In this document: piece by piece, positions 1-12,745 of the stretch | Layout of the letters: each line of letters opens with the position of its first letter | Position numbering within the stretch: the first letter of the stretch is position 1 | NCBI GenBank assembly: GCA_025201365.1 | Contig: JAIXMF010000020.1 | Coordinates: forward strand, 248,001 to 312,000 | Direction: 5' to 3' | Length of the DNA stretch: 64,000 nt | From: Syncephalis plumigaleata | Lineage: Eukaryota > Zoopagomycota > Zoopagomycetes > Zoopagales > Piptocephalidaceae | Notes under the pieces: model-generated | The model's input: only the letters and a program-made list of their open reading frames with translations | Database searches by the model: none | Told to the model about the DNA's origin: nothing | Made by a program: the position numbers and the translations under genes

Positions 1-948
1 CTATTTATGGTATGCCACCTTGATACTCATCAATATTCTATGCTCTTCTTTTCTGCTCTATGATAGAAGCCATCGAGTGTATCTCTTCACTTTACGCTTT
101 ATCGTCTAGAGAGTAGACGTGTTTCATACAAGGATGGTAACACTGTCAATAATAGTAGTAACAATAGTCATAATGCCTTAGTTAGTCGCCTGTAATAAAC
201 AACCTTATCTATTTGTATAACATGTGCTGTTCCTCTCTTTCTCTCTTTCTCTCTTGTAGGATGGCTCTTATCTTTAATCCTGGTTTCGTCTCCTTCATTG
301 CCAATCCTTTTGTGTGCAGTCTCGGACTTTTGGTTATAGCGAGGAAGGAACAACCTACATACACGACGCACACACATGTGCACACCCATTCATCCGTACA
401 CATACACAAACACACACACAAACACGCATTCACTCACACACACAGCATTTAGCCGTCCGATATCGGCTGCATTCGTGCCTTGTCATTTCAGCTAAAAAAT
501 CCAAGCTCCTTTTCTCTCTTTGCGCTCTCGCACTCTTACTCGCTCCTTGTTACCAGCACTACCACTACTACGATTATTATTATCACTACTGCTACTACTG
601 CTACTGATTCTTATTGTTGTAAGTGATTATAAAAGTGCTCTATTGACGTTTAAAGAAGTGATTACACTTGTGGTGCGAATTTACGTTGTTCATTCTTATT
701 ATTAGTCCTTTTCTCTTTGTGCCGTCATCCCTCATATGGATGAGCTCATACCACTTTACACTTTCCATTTCAACTACTTTGCTTTTTTCACCATAATTCT
801 TTCATTACACTAACCAATCTCGTGCTGATCCGATCTATTGCATATACTCCTGCTCTCTCCTTCCTATTGTTTGTTTGTTTGTTTGTCTATTAGTCTGCCT
901 ATTCTTCTAAGCACAAGGTACTGCTGGTTGATTACTGTCGAGAATAGT
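1..948. other. Unassigned upstream region
   Basis: No gene could be supported here. The stretch holds pyrimidine-rich tracts (about 225-255 and 500-545), a CA-rich simple repeat (about 358-448), TTTG repeats near 868 and a TATA-like element near 629. It probably contains the promoter and 5' leader of the bZIP gene that starts at 949. The open frames at 168-705 are low-complexity translations of these repeats. Confidence 0.5.
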
Positions 949-3900
949 ATGGCGGAGCGCGACTTAACGGGTAAGTTTATTTCTTATTTATGGCCAAAAG
1001 CTATGCTGTCATCATGACGTTATGCTTGAGGGACTTGTGACACACTATATGCACTGAATGAGAGAAGTGGATCAAGGGTCTTTTCATAATCTATTGAGGC
1101 TTTTGTCTATATGCTGTCTTGGTATGGCAGATATCTTAGCATAGTGCTATCTCGAGTAGATAGGATTGTATAAGATTGTTTATTGAACTGAATTCATATA
1201 TGCATAGAAGCGTTGTGTGTGTATGTGGGTGAGCGGGTGAGCAGGTGAGCGAACCACTGGTAGTGGTTGCCGTGCTCTTCTACTCTGCACCGTGTGAATG
1301 GATGCTGGTTTGTCTTGGCACTTGTGTGATAGAACGAGCGTCTATCGAGACGATGGTCCTTTGGATTAACTCACTAGCTAATTAATTAACGAGTTAGCAT
1401 GTTATAATAATTCATGTATGCCTTGATACAATGCCATGCGGGATGGTGGTATGCTTTTCTTTATTAAGAGGGGAGATGAGGGATATACCACCACTGCTAC
1501 TGCTACACTATCACATGGCGATGTTACTACTCGTGCTTACATCCACCCCTATGCACAAAGGCACACGCAATAACGAGCTAGTCTGGCATGTTTGCGGTTC
1601 ACATTAATGTTTGTGCGTATCTATGATTAGAAGTCTGATAAGCCCAAACGTGTTTATGATGAATGAATGAATAAATGAAGGCAAGGATGTACGGATGAGA
1701 CTAGTGCTCTTCTCTATGTGGGGAGAAATAGACGAAAACGTACTACTTTAAATGTAAACGATGTCATTATGACGTCAAGTTATCGTTTAAATATTCTGGA
1801 TGTAATACGAATAGCACACGCCACTTGCCTATTTATTTCCACCCCATCTCGTTTGTGTCGTCTGATGATTAGGACTGGTTATATAGCATCGTCATTATCA
1901 TCATAATTCTTGTAACTTTTGCATGTTGTTTGCTAGTTGACATTATTGTTTTTCTTGTATCTCTTTACTTGCACATCGCGCTAATCCCCACGTTTATTTT
2001 ATGTACAGAGCCGACTATTACGGGCATTGCCGCAACCATTGCCACGGGTCATCTCAATTCTGCTAAGACTCAACTAGCCGAGGTAGCAGCAGCAGAAGTC
2101 GTACCATTGGATCTGGCCGGCCAAACACCATCTCGCTTCTTGACCGCTTTGAACAAGTTGGATTTCGAGCCTAATCCATTTGAACAATCTTTCTCGCAAA
2201 TTGCTTCTCCCGAATCGGAGTCGCCCTTTTTAAATCCAGACACATCATCCGGATCTACGCTGACCGATAGCACGAAGGAAGCGTCATTGGTTGAATCACC
2301 TACTACCACTACTAGCAGCAACACAAGTGGTACAGCAACATCAACATCAACAGCAACATCAGCTCATTCGCGACGTTCATCTGCCCCGAATCCAAATATT
2401 GCAGCAGACTCTAAAAATCCAGCATCAGCCTCATCAGCCACAACGTCAACGACAGCTTATAAAGCAAATAAAAAGACAACAACCTCGGTTTCTATAACAA
2501 AAACGTCATCATTACCATCGACTATTGCTTCAACGGCACTAGATAGCAATCGTCATCAGCAAACCACATCCTCGCTAACGGCAGCAACAACAACAACAAC
2601 AGTAGTAGAGGAACCCCGTGCCTTGAACGACAAACGCTCCTCTGGCATACCACATTCATCCCCACGTATCGTATTACCACCGGCTGCCGCCATCGATTCA
2701 CCGAACCCGGCCATTTCCAACATTCGTTCCTCTACAAGTGGCGTTGATTTCGGTTGGGATTCACTTACGAAAGGCCCCTTGTCACCAATCCTATTATCAG
2801 GTCCCAAGGATTCATCGCAACCGCTAATGTCGAAAAGTGCCATCGCCATTCATCGTAGTTCCGCTTTCGCTACTAGCAATAGCAACACTAGTAGTAATAG
2901 CAGCAGCAACACTAACGGCACTATGAAACACGGCTCGATCATGATGTCAACATCGACACCATCGTCACTTTCCCTATACTCGACCCCTGCCTCGGAATTT
3001 ATTTCGAATAACGAGAATCGTAAGCTATCGTCATCGCCACTAGCCACCGTTACACCAATGCGCTCACAGGACATTAGTCATGTTAAATCGGATCTATCAT
3101 TAGATTCGACGATAAATCCACTCGCCGTATCCAATGGTACAATGCCAGCAAGCACTACCATTACTACTACGGCAGCCACCATCAATGCAAATGACTCTGC
3201 ATCGGTGGCACGTTTCAGTACACCTGCCATTAACCCGCTATTTGCCAAGGCTGTCGGCCTCCATCCGAACACATCCGATGCCGCTCAGTTGTCACCGAGA
3301 ACAGCGGCACTATTTGCTGCTGCCACCCAAGAGCATATGGCGATTAAGCGAGAGGAGCAAGTACGTGCAGCGGTGGCAGCGGCAGCAGCAGCAGCAGCCA
3401 CTGCCAGCATCAATACCACCATTGATCCTATAGCGTTATCAGCTGAACTAGCACCGTTGCCCACGGTGATTGCGCCCAACCAGTTAACCACGACTACCAT
3501 GACCAATGATAGTAGTCTTCCAGGTGCAGTCATTGCTACTACGGCCAATCTAGCCGCATTACCATTAGCCGCTGCAGGAGCATCAGGCTTTGATGGCACA
3601 CCTGATACTATTTCATTATCAGAGATTACTCAATTACAGGTAAGTAGTATGATTATATTCATTATCGAATAATAAGATGTGCTAACCTATATCATGATAT
3701 AGTCTACAGCAGTGAGTGATCCAACTGTTGCTCAAATGACCCAGCACTACACGGCCTCCATTAATCCATTGACCTCCACGGTGATTGATCCAACAGCCCT
3801 CGTTGTATCATCTGCTATGGACACCACACCTATGAAGGGATTGAGTAATGGCAAGCCAGGTCTACCGGAACAATCAATGACTGATGCAGCATTGAACAAT

Positions 3901-5259
3901 ACATCCAATACCGGAGGCCCCTATAAACGAACACGTAGACAGAGTGCCAAACAAGTGAAGCAAGAATCGCCACCTTCTGTGCCTGATACCGTCACTACTA
4001 CCACTGTCAATAATGTTACGGCCACTTACACGGATAGTTATGGCAATCTAATGGAAGGATTACCGCTTACTAAACGACAAACCATTGATCGACGTCGTAT
4101 TCCAAAGGTTAAGCTGGACCATTTGCCTGCCGAGGAACGAGAGAAACGACAAAGCTTCCTTGAACGTAATAGATTGGGTAAGTTCATATTACTGCTACTA
4201 CTACTAGTATCAGTAGCTAATGATTTATTTGTTGAAATAGCTGCCCTAAAATGCCGACAACGTAAAAAGGCATGGCTTCAACAGCTGCAACACAAGATTG
4301 ATAATACCAATCGAGAGAATGAACAGCTGCAAGAACAAGCCACCTCGTTAAGAGAGGAGATTATCAATCTAAAGACATTACTCTTGGCACACAAGGATTG
4401 TCGTGTGGCAAGAGCCAATGGCATGGATGGACTAGAGGCAGTTAACAATGTCTCTATCAAGGCGGCAGCCAATGCTGTAGCCACCGATCTCGGTCGTATC
4501 CTAGTAGATGCAGGTATTAATACCAATGGTATTAGTAACACCATGCTACATGGCTCATTGGCAGCAGCAGCAGCTTCATCAAATACACCATCATCATCCT
4601 CACACACGTTGGCCAGTCCAACTACTAGAAATGCTTTAACTAATATGTCACCCACATCTGCTAATCATTCCAATAGTATAATACCAGCCACTACAACTGC
4701 AGCAGCAGCAACTTCATCCAATACATCATCATCATCATCATCCTATCACACTAATAATCTACATCGACGTGATTATCATTCACAACAACAACAACAGCCC
4801 TCCTATCCCTATAATCATTATGGTCAACAGCAACAACAACAGCCATCATCATCTCGTCCCATGTCTACACAGAATCCTATTCATGTTCATAATCAACCAC
4901 ACTCTTCATTATCTGTCATGGATTCTTCAATGACTAGTAACAACAATAACGCACTACAATCTTATACAACAGCAACATCTACTACAGCTAGTAGTTCAAT
5001 GACATCACCAACTACCGCCACATCTGTTTCTCATTATAATCAACATCATTATAACAACAATAGCAATAATAGTCAGCATCCATATCATCCACATACTCAT
5101 CATCATCCATCTACGACTACAGCAGCAGGCCATTATTCATATCATACTAGTAATGGTAATAATGCATCTGGTATTGCTACGAATACCATGCTTACCTCGA
5201 CACCTTCTCATCTAACCACTGGTTCATTATCCACGACATTGCCTAGTGGTAGATATTGA
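949..5259 (+). CDS. Atf1-like bZIP transcription factor
   Basis: Stress-responsive bZIP activator of the fungal Atf1/ATF-CREB type, expected to bind CRE-like DNA in the nucleus downstream of a stress MAP kinase. Exons: 949-970, 2009-3639, 3703-4177, 4241-5259; all junctions keep frame. The first ATG exon is only 22 nt (MAERDLT) and is followed by a 1,038-nt intron, by far the longest coding intron resolved here. The N-terminal part (TPSRFLTALNKLDFEPNPF) matches the Aft1/Atf1 osmotic-stress domain. After removal of a 63-nt intron the basic region reads ERNRLAALKCRQRKKAW, followed by a leucine-zipper heptad pattern (HKIDNTNRENEQLQEQA). The rest is Ser/Thr-, Ala-, Gln- and His-rich low complexity. 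The 63-nt intron carries no stop, so its retention would disrupt the basic region without breaking the frame. A polyadenylation signal lies at 5474. Confidence 0.9.
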
Positions 5260-5501
5260 ACATCATCATCATCATCATCATTATGATGTGCTAGCTAGTT
5301 AGTTAGTTAGTTGCTATTGTGAATTGGTTGTTTTATATCCCTACTCGACTTGAATCTAAATCTAAATCGATTGATTGATGATCACTCTTGCATTTGCGTT
5401 TATTATATTCTAATTTGTTTTGTTTTTTGTTTTTTGTTTGTGCGTTAACGCTCTCAACACCACCCTTGCTTACAATAAAATGATATGATATTGACAAGAA
5501 T

Positions 5502-5528
5502 CCTATGAATTTATTAACAATTCATAGG
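5502..5528. terminator. Hairpin between convergent gene ends
   Basis: A perfect 10-bp inverted repeat (CCTATGAATT ... AATTCATAGG) with a 7-nt loop lies between the AATAAA of the + strand bZIP gene (5474) and the stop codon of the - strand URA3 gene (5555). The placement suggests a shared 3'-end element; that role is inferred from position only. Confidence 0.4.
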
Positions 5529-5554
5529 TGTGTGTGTGTGTGTGCAGAATTGAT

Positions 5555-6418
5555 TCATTGCTGAATACGTTCAAGATAAGCTTGCCATGCTTCCTCTCGG
5601 TATCGTTTCGCTTCTTCATTAGGATTGCTGGCACCGTAAATACCTCGACCTACAATGACGACATCTGTACCGCATTCTAACACTGCTTGACGTGGTGTAC
5701 GATACTGTTGTCCGAGTGCATCACCCGATGATGACAACGAGACACCAGGCGTGAAATGAATGAAATCCCGTTTGTCTTCACCGTTGGTTAATCGTTTACC
5801 AGTAACGAAACCCACCACAAATCCGTATGTTCTCGCGCCATCTCCACACTTGTATTGGTGTAGTCGGGCGTGAACAACGAGTTGGCACTAGACATTTGCG
5901 CGAGTAGAATGAGACCACGTCCGATGGAGCACCCACTTGCTTCAATCCACGTATAATACCGTCACCGGGTAGAGTGTGAGCATCGATTAGATGAGCCCAA
6001 TGTACAATACGATGCACACCCTCGCCATATTGTAATCGTACTGTATTGCCGATATCCGCAAATTTACGATCTTCAAAGATAGGAAATCGTATTCCAATGC
6101 CAATCGAGTAAGTTCATCGACCAAATCCTGATCGAAATCACGTACTATATCGATATGTGTCTATCATTGAGTGTATCTATTAGTATATCTGCATATGTAT
6201 AGCAAGTAAAGTGGATGGCTGCTTACTTTGAATAAACAGATATGTGGTCCAACCGCTTCAGCTAACGCTAGTAGTTCTTTTTTGGTGGTTAGATCAGCAG
6301 CTACGCATAAATTGGTTTGTTTCCTCTCCATTAGCGAGAGTAATGAAGAGCCCACTGCATTCGTATGAAGACGGGAACGTTCACCAAATGAGGTGAGGGT
6401 TGACTGCTGCATCGACAT
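5555..6418 (-). CDS. URA3: Orotidine 5'-phosphate decarboxylase (URA3), frame broken three times
   Basis: Last step of de novo UMP synthesis (OMP to UMP). Exon 1 is 6418-6227 (MSMQQST..., [20 protein letters not shown]); after a 66-nt intron exon 2 is 6160-5555. Family motifs are plain: [13 protein letters not shown] with the catalytic D-x-K-x-x-D set, [39 protein letters not shown] and VGRGIYG. Exon 2 reads in one frame only if a missing base is assumed near 6083, 5918 and 5823. Sequence on both sides of each break is fully conserved and neighbouring genes show the same kind of single-base breaks. I therefore read these as assembly errors; a recently inactivated gene is the alternative. It is convergent with the bZIP gene. 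Confidence 0.9.
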
Positions 6419-6578
6419 GATAATATAAACTAGAAACACGTAGAAACAGAAGAGGGAGAGGAATGAAAAGGAATGACATAAAACACGTCGTCTTGCTGTT
6501 TTTTCCTTCTCTATTTTATCATTGTCACGGTCGTGTCGTGTCGTGTCGTCTGTTTCACTTCTTATTGACCCTTTCCAT

Positions 6579-7734
6579 ATGCCTGATCCAATTCCTGTTG
6601 ACCATAATTTAGCACTAGCTGCAGAGGAGAAGGAGGAGCGCTACGTACACCAGGTGTATGAAGCTATAGCTAGTCATTTCAGTCAGACACGCTATAAGGT
6701 AGATAATATTACAGAGATGTAGCTATAAAGCAATAACGATATTATGCGTATGTAGCCCTGGCCAGTGGTAGAGCGTTTTATTCAAGCGTTACCATGCGGT
6801 GCTATTGGCGTTGATGTAGGCTGTGGCAATGGCAAATATCTCGGTGTACGTCCGGATATTTATACAATAGGTTCTGACCGGTAACTATTAGTTTATACAT
6901 GGATGATGCTCATTGAATACGTTCATACTGATGAGTGATATGCCTATTTAGATGTGCATCATTGGTATCCATTGCTAAGGAGCGACAACATGAAGCTATG
7001 TGTTGTGATAATCTAAGTTTACCATATGGCGATGAACGATTTGTATCCTTTAATGTGATTGACATAAACAGAACTTTACGTAAATGTGCTTAACTTCAAG
7101 TGGCGGTAATGTTGATTGATGTAGGATTTCGCACTTTCCATTGCAGTCATTCATCATTTTACATCGCGGAAGGAGGATTGCAGCAATCAAAGTAAATAGC
7201 GTGTAGATAGCATCAAGTAATGAAGTGTAGTTAATCTAGAGTATGTGATAGGAACTACTACGTGTACTAAAACGAGGTGGACAATTACTGATATTTGTAT
7301 GGGCTATGGAGCAACAAGTAAGTATATAAGTAGATAATTCATGATGATTGTTGTAATGATAGGTGATGATGTTATAGGGTAGACGTAAATTCGATCCAGC
7401 TCATCCTGATGTATTTGTACCATGGGTAACTAAAGCGAATCAACTGCCAAAAGCACAACGAGAAGAACAAGTAACAACGAGTACGAGTAATGAAGTAACA
7501 GTGGAAGCACAAGAGAAAGAACAAGAGGAAGCACAAGTGTATCAGCGGTATGTGTCCATTACATCATGTATTACATAGATGGAGTAACTGATTCATGAAT
7601 ATATACGATGTAGATATTATCATTTATTTGTTCAAGGGGAATTGGATCAATTGGTGGAAGCATTGCCTCAAACACGTATTTTAGAGTCTGGCTACGATAA
7701 AGATAACTGGTATCTTATCGTGACCAAGGAGTGA
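6579..7734 (+). CDS. TRM9: TRM9-like tRNA wobble-uridine methyltransferase
   Basis: SAM-dependent methyltransferase that esterifies 5-carboxymethyluridine at the tRNA wobble position to mcm5U, together with TRM112. Exons: 6579-6698, 6756-6880, 6952-7042, 7125-7191, 7252-7317, 7378-7547, 7614-7734. Visible motifs are the N-terminal HFSQTRYKPWPVVERF, SAM motif I (VDVGCGNGKYL), FDFALSIAVIHHF and LLRVLKRGGQLLIFVWAMEQ. The C-terminal half matches ALKBH8/Trm9 (YHLFVQGELDQLV). Exon 4 is one base out of frame (about 7168-7172) but the frame is restored in exon 5, consistent with the indels seen nearby. It is divergent from URA3, with about 160 bp between the two start codons. Confidence 0.85.
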
Positions 7735-7778
7735 ATAAGGATAACATAAATAGGAGATGTTAAATGAAAGTGGCAAAT

Positions 7779-8468
7779 CTATGAAGCAGCAAAGAAATTA
7801 TGCTGGGTAACAATTTTATATTGCGGACGTTCTAACGAGTGTTGTGCCACCTTGATGTCCATATGAATATCAGCAATAAGTGCATCTACAAACGAGAGAA
7901 TGAATAAATACGTATATTAACATAGATGATTGCTAATGACCCTACCTAAGCTATCGTAATTCTTTTCAGGTCGAATGTAACCTAATAGTGCCACGCGTAA
8001 TTCACGACCATAGAAATCATTAGGGAATTGATGAATAAGATGCACTTCCTATAAACAGATAGATACAGTATCAGTATGGCTATTCAATGAGGAGAGGATA
8101 TGGTCAAGATATTACCGCAGAGCGTTTCTCATTCTTATAGTATGGATTCCATCCTAGACTCATCACCATAGGAAATACGCGACTATCCTCTACGCCAATC
8201 ACTTGAGCCCAACCATAGTAAACACCTAGTTTAGCGTCCTTACACAACGATTCCTGTGCTTCCTCCTCCATATTGGCTGATATACACATAGAGCAATGGT
8301 TATATTACATTATGACTGGTAGTGCATGCATAACCATCACTTACCAGTGGGGATACCTAGTTCCTTACTGCCACGACCAAATCCATGAATAACCTTAGAG
8401 GCTAGGAATACAGGAAATGGAGCAGTTGGCGTGTCAGCATCAACTATTAAAGGTCGAGTCTCTGTCAT
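7779..8468 (-). CDS. FMN1: Riboflavin kinase
   Basis: Phosphorylates riboflavin to FMN with ATP; a small monofunctional enzyme. Four exons (8468-8345, 8276-8116, 8048-7946, 7885-7779) splice in frame. Motifs of the family: [16 protein letters not shown] (nucleotide-binding PTAN), [29 protein letters not shown] with the catalytic Glu, and [12 protein letters not shown]. About 165 residues, the usual length. The start was chosen as the first ATG giving MTETRPLIV. It is convergent with the TRM9-like gene. Confidence 0.93.
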
Positions 8469-8661
8469 TATGGATGTTGCTAGAAAACAAAAGTGAACAG
8501 GTAAAGAAGGGCAACCGAAAGAGATAAAGGTCAGGATGATGATGATGATGATGATGGTGATAAGCATTGTCACCAATTAATCAATAAATGATTTGTTGGT
8601 AATCCTACACTTTTATTTTATTTTTTATTTTATTATTTTTTACTAAGCGATCTCATTTAAC

Positions 8662-11600
8662 ATGCCAAAGAATACGCGTAAGAAAAAGTTGAAAGTTGAA
8701 GATTTCCAGGCAAGTGATAAAGAGAAGAAAAAAGGATATGATAGTAACTTAGTTGACTTGTATTCAATAGAAGCAAAAGCTTAAAGTGGGCAAGAAGAAG
8801 CTTACTGCGGATAATGCGACTTCAACTTCATTCAAAGCACAAGGTAATCAGAAAGGAATACACTATTTATCTATGGATTAATAATATGTAATGTTGATAG
8901 CGGTGGTATTGCCTGGACAGAGTATCACGCAGAATAGATCGGATCAAGCCACCAATTCACGACATCAAACATTGAGTAGTCTTACGGGACAACTTAAACA
9001 TTATAGCGCATCTACACGTCGAGGTACGATACTGACATTGATGTAGTGGTGATAATAGTAATATACAAGCATGTATTAATGAACGATAATGACGTGTCTA
9101 GATGCATTGACGGGATTGAGCGAGCTATTCCGTATACATCCTCATTTACTGGCCACATCATTGGGTAGTCTTGTCAATTTACTGTCTAGTTTATTGGTGG
9201 ATGAAGATAATCAAGTACGCAAGTCGCTTTATCAATTTCTAATGATTTCATGCCTACATTAAGCAAGGTAATCACGAGATACGAGGATAGGATAAATGAG
9301 TAAATCATTAATACGATTTGACTGAATTAGACGGAACTAGCACCCTTCTTGCCGATACTTGTGGTCTACACGCGATCTGCCATGACTCACTTGAATGAAG
9401 CAGTTCAAGCGGGATCATTGCAATTCTTGGATTTATGGCTTCGATTAGCACCTGAATTTGTAGTGGCACAACAAGCACAGGTAAGATCTTGAATGAAACA
9501 TAGATAGATAAGTAGATTAACAAAAAACAATATATATATATATAGCTTATGCCAAACTATATCGGATTACTGAATGGCCATCAAGGACAATCTAGCTTGA
9601 ATGGTCATCATCGACGAGTGGATTGAATGCAGGTGAGTGCATTATTGATGTCACTATTATTGTTAACTGACTAATGCAATACCAATCAGGATCAATGCGT
9701 AATGCTGTATTCATCAATCCAAAGAGTCTAGTGGGATCACAAAAGGTAAGGCAAACTGATCAATTAGTAGTCAATATGAATGATGAATGGTTATTAATGA
9801 ATTGACTAGCTACGAGTGGATGTATTAGGTAGTCTGTGTCGATTCCTAGAAGCAAGTACCGCGATGAAAGCAGCAGAACTAATGGATGATCGGTGAGTAG
9901 TGTCATATTATTACTAGTTGATTACTTACTGATTGTATACATGTATCATTCTTAGTTACTGGTTCTTTCGTAATTACTTAGCACAGCCTGTATCAACATC
10001 TAGTGTTGGTCATCGTACATTATCATCATCATCACGTCAATTATTATGGTCGACATCTTCTAATGTACTGTATATGATGGATATATATATCAGTAACATG
10101 TTGCTTACTATTATATTTGTTTTTGTTAGTCTATCATGTCTGCTTTGCTACGTGCACCAGATGCCTTGATGTACACGAAACAGACGTCGTTGGCAGCGAC
10201 AACACGACAATTCAATCCATTTGCACCTAGTAGCAAGAACAATAACACGAATAACAATAACAATGATGATGATGATCAACAAGAATGAATCGAGTGACTA
10301 CCACCGAGTTATTACATTTACTCGATAGTCTACGTCCATCATTACTCGCTATTTGGCTAGAGGCAGCACCTAATGTGTTCACCGCTTATAATGGCACACC
10401 ATCCAATGAGTCATTAGGTGCAGTCTATCTAATACTACGTGTGTTGCGTACATTATGGCGAGCAGCATTTGGAGGACAGCAATCACTTAATGTGAGTAGT
10501 ATGAGCATTGACAATATACGATTGAACCTAATGACTAGCATATGTATAGATTGCCTCAGATTGGATTAATGAAAACATGAAATCACTATTGCAACATTTC
10601 ACGGTCTATTTCCCATACGGACAGGATATACACAAGTTACTTGACAAACGGGTAATGCTTATAGAATAGTATTGATGATAAAGTGAACAGTAGAGAAGCT
10701 AATGAATGTGTTGTCAATGATCATAGACGGAAACCATATTGCACGACATGAATGCAGCCTTTTGCGAATTAGTATCATTCTATCTTTTGGTGAAGGAACA
10801 GAATACGTATCAGCGATCAAAAGCGGATACTGTAGTACCGGCATGGGCAGGTCAAGTAGTTGACTATATTCTTAAAGTATTCAATTGGCATACATCGTAC
10901 ACGGTAAGTGATATACGTCTTGATACTGCCATCATGCTCTATTGGATATTAATCACATGCGTGTGTGGAGGATAGACGGGCAAGAAGGAGAAAATGAATG
11001 ACATGACAAGCTCTGTAGATCCTGAACAGTTGACGGCGATCATGCCATCCGTATGGACATTTCTGAATTGTTAGAATCTAGCGAGCAGGTATTTTATTCC
11101 AGGTGAGTAAAGGATAGAAGAAAGAAAAGAAAGGATAGAATATTGATGAGGAGAGATCTGTTTATTCAGGCTATTTGTGCCTATGGTGAACAATGTCATG
11201 CTACATCGCCTTCACGTCGACTCTGTGTAGAGTTTATTGCTCATATTACGAAGGTAAATGCATGATTACTACTATTAGGATACATTGATGGTAATTATTC
11301 AGTAGACAGTGACACATTCCCAGTATAAAGGTGTATTTCACATTAGATCAGCTCTATTGAGTAGTGGCATTACGACGCTGGCTACTTTCCCTACCAAAGA
11401 TGCTATGGAATCTAAAGCTATCTCATCCGGAAACAACATCGGTAAGCATTGTCATTATTGCATAGGATAGTATAGATGTGTGTGATACTCATTGTGTCTA
11501 AATAGATTGTACTGGATGCATTAACAGATGCTGCGAAATATCAATGTACACATGGACCACTTGATGATCAAGTAAGCTATTATTGGTAGTAATACGAATA

Positions 11601-12016
11601 CTCATGCTGATTGATGAATTAGTTCCTAAAAGAGTTGCAGCTCAGTCTCATTCCATTCTTCCATGTTACACTTCCTGGTAAAGGTAATGCAGTATTATAT
11701 ATGTGATTGATCTAGCATGTTTACCTACTATTTCTATATTCATTGTTATGTCATCATAGGACCTTTATTTGGACCATTTATCAGTTTGCCGAGTGACGTA
11801 CAACGTAAAGCCATTGAACTGCTCTATTATCTAAATGAACTGAATGAACGACTACAACAAGCCATTGTTACTTGTCAGCATGGTGAGTATATACTAATTA
11901 TTACGAGTTAAACACGAATAGTAACAGTGATTGTTGCACATCCACATGAAGATCAACGATTAGATGATAATGTCCGCGACTATTTGTGTACCAGTATATC
12001 AATCAAGGCTTTATAA
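8662..12016 (+). CDS. IPI1: IPI1/TEX10 pre-60S ribosome biogenesis protein
   Basis: Component of the Rix1/PELP1-TEX10 complex that matures pre-60S particles (ITS2 processing) in the nucleus. The N-terminus MPKNTRKKKLKVEDFQKQKLKVGKKK and the following FRIHPHLLATSLGSLVNLL mark the Ipi1/TEX10 domain; SAMTHLNEAVQ and LQFLDLWLRLAPEFVV follow. Nineteen exons: 8662-8709, 8771-8843, 8901-9023, 9102-9267, 9331-9480, 9546-9632, 9690-9745, 9810-9892, 9956-10064, 10130-10491, 10550-10651, 10727-10903, 10976-11088, 11170-11253, 11306-11441, 11506-11571, 11623-11683, 11760-11882, 11922-12016. The protein is about 700 aa, nearer to animal TEX10 than to short yeast Ipi1. Intron 1 is GC-AG (GCAAGT at 8710). 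Exons 4, 6, 10, 13 and 15 each need a one-base frame correction, which I attribute to assembly errors. Confidence 0.82.
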
Positions 12017-12745
12017 ACAAACTAGAATAAACACATGCATTACGTATGATATATAGATATAGATATATGATAATACCATTAGGAATGGTAACAAGCAAAC
12101 AGATATTTATACTGGCCAGTTGATTAGTTGAACTGTATAACGACATGCATCTATTTGAATGAATAAACAAGTCATGTGCAGTAACCGCTCATCCTACAGA
12201 ACTCATTACCTTTTTCTCCCTCTTTTTTATTAATATTGCCGCTTACCCCGTCTACACATTGAATTACAGTCGTTGTAGTTGCTGTAATTGTTGTTGTGAG
12301 ACACATCTCTTGTAACTCTTCTATATATTTATATTATACATATATCTATCTATCTATCTATCTATATCCTATTAGTATTATCCGTCTATCGCAGTTTATT
12401 ATTTATTAGATTGGCAAACCGTTTATATCTACGAATTCAGAACTAGTCAAACTTGTTCATCCGGTTATTACTGCAGCACCTGTTAGATAGAAGACACACT
12501 TACACAGCTAGTATACCAGCTATATACGACAGACCTCGTCATCTCTCGTTGAAATAGCAGCACGGAGTAGCGTATATTAGTATTAATTAGTTGTATGAAT
12601 ACTGTAGTGGTGTGTGTTCACGCAAATAATCTCGAATAATTAGTGAATAACGGTGGCTCTACTCTATTGATTGATGTTATCTAGTGGTTAGTTGACGAGT
12701 TATCACTAATAGCATTAATCACACTTGGTTGTCATCTATTCAGCA
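12017..12745. other. Intergenic / 5' leader of the membrane protein gene
   Basis: No gene seen. It holds a TATC/TCTA simple repeat near 12345-12364, TATA-like AT runs and presumably the promoter of the gene starting at 12746. Confidence 0.5.

Noticed and set aside
213-705. Several + strand open frames
   Set aside because: They translate CA, CT and TAC simple repeats and lack any conserved or domain-like sequence.
1930-2008. bZIP N-terminus starting near 1930 with a hydrophobic leader
   Set aside because: The frame there begins at TTG and the segment is the 3' end of an intron; the ATG exon 949-970 joins in frame at 2009.
5555-6418. URA3 pseudogene
   Set aside because: The same kind of single-base break occurs in many essential genes nearby, so sequence error is the simpler explanation.
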